Positions 7,519 through 9,878 of a stretch of 9,878 bases of DNA are shown in pieces. Position 1 is the stretch's first letter. Every line of letters begins with the position of its first letter. The DNA is taken from positions 1 to 9,878 of the forward strand of contig CAYRKH010000103.1 of NCBI GenBank assembly GCA_964424805.1, written 5' to 3'. Below the pieces are notes generated by a model that had not been told where the DNA came from, searched no databases, and was given only the letters and a program-made list of their open reading frames with translations. The DNA comes from IDS-8 sp964424805 (GTDB taxonomy: Bacteria; Pseudomonadota; Gammaproteobacteria; Steroidobacterales; Woeseiaceae). The translations under genes were made by a program, and so were the position numbers.

Positions 7519-8040
7519 GTGCGGCCTGAACAAGCGCGAGTCATGGCAGCGTACAACGAATGGATGAACAGTCGCCTCTATGCCGTGTGCGGGGAGCTCG
7601 AGGATGACGAGCGGCGCCGGGATCGCGGGGCATTCTTCAAATCCATCCATGGAACGCTGAACCACCTGTTGCTGGCCGACAGGGTGTGGCTGGGCCGCTT
7701 CCTCGGGGAACCATTCCCGGTGAAGAGCCTGGACCAGGAGCTCTTCCACGACTTCGATGACCTCGAGCGCGCCCGGGTCGAGACCGACCGGCAGATCGCC
7801 GAATGGGCTGCCACCCTGACGGACGAGGTGTTGGCCGGCACCCTCGGCTATTCGAGCATCAGCAATCCCGCACCGCGCAGCATCGAGATGTGGCTGGCCG
7901 TGACACACTTCTTCAATCACCAGGCGCACCACCGCGGGCAACTGACGGCGATGCTGAGCCAATGCGGCAAGGATTACGGAGTCACGGACCTGATCGCGCT
8001 CCCGGAAGCGCTGCAGCGCAGTGCAGCGCGCGCCGTATGA
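7519..8040 (+). CDS. DinB-family putative metal-dependent protein
   Basis: This 173-aa protein belongs to the DinB/YfiT four-helix-bundle superfamily, whose members bind a divalent metal and act as thiol-dependent transferases or hydrolases; many have no known substrate. The three histidines expected to form the metal site are His49 (IHGTLNHLLLADRVW), His134 and His138 (THFFNHQAHHRGQLT, 129-143). The helices AAYNEWMNSRLY (10-21) and LERARVETDRQIAEWAATL (82-100) fit the bundle. The GTG at 7519 is chosen because a strong Shine-Dalgarno, GGGAGG at 7507-7512, lies 6 nt upstream. A TAGAAT at 7480-7485 may be a -10 without a clear -35. The gene is divergent from the Phd-NTase operon (111 bp between starts) and 42 bp upstream of the dehydrogenase. 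The name DinB here refers to the B. subtilis family, not to DNA polymerase IV. Confidence 0.9.
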   Translation: MRPEQARVMAAYNEWMNSRLYAVCGELEDDERRRDRGAFFKSIHGTLNHLLLADRVWLGRFLGEPFPVKSLDQELFHDFDDLERARVETDRQIAEWAATLTDEVLAGTLGYSSISNPAPRSIEMWLAVTHFFNHQAHHRGQLTAMLSQCGKDYGVTDLIALPEALQRSAARAV

Positions 8041-8082
8041 AGCGGCGCCTCTGCAGCAGGCCTGCTTGAGTTCCGCGCCGTC

Positions 8083-8841
8083 GTGAACCCGCGAACGGAG
8101 AGTATCGCCGTCATCACCGGGGCGAGCCGCGGCATCGGCGCCGCGACGGCGCTCCTTGCGGCCAAACGCGGCTACGCCGTTTGTGTGAACTATCGGGAAA
8201 ACCGCGAGGCGGCGAATCGCGTCGTCGATGCCATCAAGGCCGACGGCGGCCGCGCAATCGCCGTGCAGGCCGATGTGTCCCAGGAAGCCGACGTGCTGCG
8301 GCTGTTCGCAACCTGCGACGACAGCCTCGGCCGGGTGACGGCACTCGTCAACAACGCCGGAGGGCTCGAAACCCAGATGCGGGTCGACGCGATGGATGCC
8401 GCCCGGCTGCATCGCACGCTCGCTAACAACGTGGTCGGGCCGTTCCTGTGCGCACGGGAGGCCGTGCGCAGGATGTCCCGGGAGCGCGGCGGGGCGGGGG
8501 GCGCCATCGTCAACGTGTCGTCCGCCGCGGCGCGGCTGGGCTCTCCGGGAGAGTATGTCGACTACGCGGCGGCCAAGGGAGCCATCGACACGTTCACGGT
8601 GGGGCTCGCCCAAGAGGTCGCGCGCGAGGGCATTCGCGTGAATGCCGTCCGGCCCGGCTTCATCTACACCGACATCCATGCGAGCGGCGGCGAGCCCGGC
8701 CGTGTCGATCGCGTCAGGGAATTCGTGCCGATGCGGCGGGGCGGAACGGCCGACGAAGTCGCGCGAGCCATCCTCTGGCTGCTTTCGGACGAAGCTTCCT
8801 TCACGACCGGCAGCTTCATCGACGTCAGCGGCGGCAGGTAA
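8083..8841 (+). CDS. Classical short-chain dehydrogenase/reductase
   Basis: The 252-aa protein is a Rossmann-fold oxidoreductase of the classical SDR type, cytosolic and probably tetrameric. The cofactor motif TGASRGIG is at 12-19, NNAG at 90-93, the structural Asn at 115/116, the catalytic Ser at 146/147 and Tyr161-x3-Lys165 (YAAAK). The C-terminal RVNAVRPGFIYTDIH (185-199) and FTTGSFIDVSGG (240-251) are also standard. Arg16 together with NYR at 36-38 suggests preference for NADP(H), an inference from family trends. The substrate cannot be predicted; the nearest patterns are glucose/ribitol dehydrogenase-like and FabG-like oxidoreductases. The GTG start at 8083 places the Rossmann motif at the usual distance from the N-terminus but has only a weak ribosome site. 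It lies 42 bp after the DinB-family gene and is probably co-transcribed with it. Confidence 0.93.
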   Translation: MNPRTESIAVITGASRGIGAATALLAAKRGYAVCVNYRENREAANRVVDAIKADGGRAIAVQADVSQEADVLRLFATCDDSLGRVTALVNNAGGLETQMRVDAMDAARLHRTLANNVVGPFLCAREAVRRMSRERGGAGGAIVNVSSAAARLGSPGEYVDYAAAKGAIDTFTVGLAQEVAREGIRVNAVRPGFIYTDIHASGGEPGRVDRVREFVPMRRGGTADEVARAILWLLSDEASFTTGSFIDVSGGR

Positions 8842-8861
8842 CTGAGACGCGACCTGGGGCA

Positions 8862-8883
8862 GCGGCCGCCGGGCGGCGGCCGC
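8862..8883. terminator. GC-only stem-loop between converging genes
   Basis: Perfect 9-bp arms GCGGCCGCC (8862-8870) and GGCGGCCGC (8875-8883) enclose a 4-nt loop, 20 bp after the dehydrogenase stop and 15 bp before the ccdB stop. There is no T-tract on either strand, so it is not a textbook intrinsic terminator. It may stall polymerase or protect 3' ends for both converging units. Confidence 0.4.
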
Positions 8884-8898
8884 ACGGCAGCTTCACGC

Positions 8899-9213
8899 CT
8901 ACACACCGAGAAAGAGATAATCGAGGGCGGCAATGATGTCGTTTCTCCAGGCAGTCAAGTCGCCCCGGGCATGCTGCAAGTCCGCGGCCGAAATGGCCGT
9001 CATGCCGGGCACGACCAGAACGTACTCGGTACCTGAGACCTTGACGTGGGGAGTGAGCCGACCGGCGGTGCCGGTCAGGCGTGCGCGTCCGACAAGCGGG
9101 GCAACGATCCGGTCACGGCCCGTTTCGGCGTAATCGGACTGAAGAACAGCCACGAGAGGGTATGCACGCCGCGCTCGAACGACCGGATTCTCGAATACCT
9201 CAAACTGGCTCAT
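8899..9213 (-). CDS. ccdB: CcdB-family toxin with a variant C-terminus
   Basis: The 104-aa protein matches the CcdB fold and length: MSQFEVFENP start, YPLVAVLQSD (18-27), RIVAPLV (35-41), LTPHVKVSGTEYVLVVPGMTAI (53-74) and WRNDIIAALDYLFLGV (89-104). CcdB of plasmid F poisons DNA gyrase by binding GyrA through its last three residues Trp-Gly-Ile. Here the end is Leu102-Gly103-Val104, so the key tryptophan is absent. The toxin may bind gyrase differently, be attenuated, or have another target. The ATG at 9213 is preferred over an upstream in-frame start at 9318 because it begins the family's conserved N-terminus; the upstream part is antitoxin sequence in another frame. The start overlaps the ccdA stop by 14 nt, which couples translation. 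Confidence 0.9.
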   Translation of the reverse strand: MSQFEVFENPVVRARRAYPLVAVLQSDYAETGRDRIVAPLVGRARLTGTAGRLTPHVKVSGTEYVLVVPGMTAISAADLQHARGDLTAWRNDIIAALDYLFLGV

Positions 9214-9481
9214 CGCCGTCGTCCGGCCGTTGATAATGCTCGCGGGCCATTTCGGCGAAGGAACCGTGTCGGGCTGAATAGGCATCGCATGCCTCGAGGT
9301 CCTGGCGGATCTCGGCACTGAGGGCTTCGGCTTTGCGGCGCGCGAGCTCGTAAGTAAGTGCCTCTTCCGCGACCTGTGATGCGTTGATGCCGAAGCTTTT
9401 CGCCTGGACGTACAGATCGGAATTGATGGTCAGGCTGACCGTCCGCTTGGGAGCCTTGTGGTTGTAAGGAGGAGACCTCAT
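9200..9481 (-). CDS. ccdA: CcdA-family antitoxin
   Basis: The 93-aa protein has the two-part layout of CcdA. A ribbon-helix-helix DNA-binding domain occupies ~11-50 (PKRTVSLTINSDLYVQAKSFGINASQVAEEAL). A C-terminal toxin-binding tail includes EACDAYSARHGSFAEMAREH (63-82), matching the family's AYNEHVERHGVFSD pattern. It would neutralise the adjacent CcdB and repress the operon with it. The ATG at 9481 is chosen because the ribbon-helix-helix domain begins soon after; the frame continues upstream to 9874, but that part is antisense to msrB and shows no family resemblance. There is no clear Shine-Dalgarno. CATAAT on the minus strand at 9517-9512 is a possible -10 that would give a leader of about 24 nt, without a matching -35. 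Confidence 0.9.
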   Translation of the reverse strand: MRSPPYNHKAPKRTVSLTINSDLYVQAKSFGINASQVAEEALTYELARRKAEALSAEIRQDLEACDAYSARHGSFAEMAREHYQRPDDGDEPV

Positions 9482-9763
9482 ATCACTGCATCGACGCACT
9501 CGTGCCCCTGGATTATGGCGTAAAGTACACCGGTAAAAGACACGGGTCAATGACACCTGAGGCATCGAACGCAGAGCCCTGCGCCGGCTGCCACCCACGA
9601 TCGGCAAAGACGCAGCACCATGAGCGAAGGAATTTCCGCCAGTTACGACGTACCCGGCCGCAGAACGCTGGATCCCGCCATGGTCGTGCCGCCTGCGAGA
9701 CGCCCGTACTCGAGCGCTGACAGCAACGCGCTCGGCTCTCAAACAGAGTATTGGAGGTTCATC

Positions 9764-9878
9764 ATGAAGTATGAAAAGTCGCAGGAGGCGATCAATCGAC
9801 TGACGCCGGAGCAGCGCCGAGTCACCCAGGAGGCGGGCACCGAACGCCCGTTCACCGGGGAATACAACGATCACAAGG
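9764..9878 (+). CDS. msrB: Peptide-methionine (R)-S-oxide reductase, N-terminal part (runs off window)
   Basis: Only the first 38 codons are in the window. They match the start of MsrB closely: MKYEKS, then INRLTPEQRRVTQEAGTERP and FTGEYNDHK, against the family pattern LTPEQYRVTQ..GTERPFTGEY. MsrB reduces methionine-R-sulfoxide in proteins using a catalytic cysteine that would lie beyond the edge. The ATG at 9764 has GGAGG at 9753-9757 with 6 nt spacing, a strong site. The frame is also open upstream to an ATG at 9620, which would add 48 residues, but that ATG has a poor ribosome site and the added sequence does not look like MsrB. The gene is divergent from ccdAB with 282 bp between the starts. 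Confidence 0.9.
   Translation, partial: MKYEKSQEAINRLTPEQRRVTQEAGTERPFTGEYNDHK

Noticed and set aside
8055..8066. 12-bp palindrome AGCAGG/CCTGCT between the DinB-family gene and the dehydrogenase
   Set aside because: Short, GC-rich, without T-tract or promoter context; expected by chance at this composition.
7498..8679. 393-codon open frame on the minus strand
   Set aside because: It is antisense to the DinB-family and dehydrogenase genes, both of which have full family motifs; the translation is Arg/His-rich with no recognisable domain and is a by-product of high GC.
9482..9874. N-terminal extension of ccdA to 9874
   Set aside because: The added 131 codons are antisense to msrB and its upstream region and show no family similarity; CcdA begins at 9481.
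6090..9878. Second copy of the tRNA-Gly 3' end (attachment-site duplication)
   Set aside because: Read through by eye, no stretch of 12 or more bases matching 6090-6115 was found downstream in this window.

Overview
The window looks like chromosomal DNA from a high-GC gammaproteobacterium. The evidence is the uvrC-pgsA pair followed, after an interruption, by tRNA-Gly(GCC) (the classical gammaproteobacterial order), a REP-type inverted pair with GTAG heads, and gammaproteobacterial-looking housekeeping proteins. I cannot name a genus from sequence alone.

Left third (1-3384, + strand): the 3' end of an unidentified gene, a family-5-like uracil-DNA glycosylase, a perfect 28-bp inverted REP pair (REPIN) that supplies the glycosylase stop codon, then uvrC and pgsA with 20 bp between them. 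The theme is DNA repair plus phospholipid synthesis.

Middle (3389-6115): where tRNA-Gly would normally follow pgsA, there is a PAS-PAS-HisKA sensor kinase. It loses its ATPase domain at about 4714. It converges on a minus-strand lipoprotein gene that also seems to lose its 3' end at the same point. This looks like a rearrangement or assembly breakpoint. A strong sigma70-type promoter then drives tRNA-Gly(GCC).

Right third (6116-9878): an accessory stretch follows the tRNA. A minus-strand operon encodes a Phd/YefM-type antitoxin and a 341-aa nucleotidyltransferase-fold protein, with a 20-nt overlap and a 21-bp palindrome over the start codon. This is a candidate toxin-antitoxin pair that is not one of the standard pairings. 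A DinB-family protein and a short-chain dehydrogenase follow on the + strand, then a minus-strand ccdAB module whose CcdB lacks the C-terminal tryptophan of the F-plasmid toxin. The window ends in the 5' end of msrB, read divergently from ccdAB. No integrase, transposase, CRISPR array or duplicated tRNA 3' end is visible, so a genomic island is suggested but not shown.
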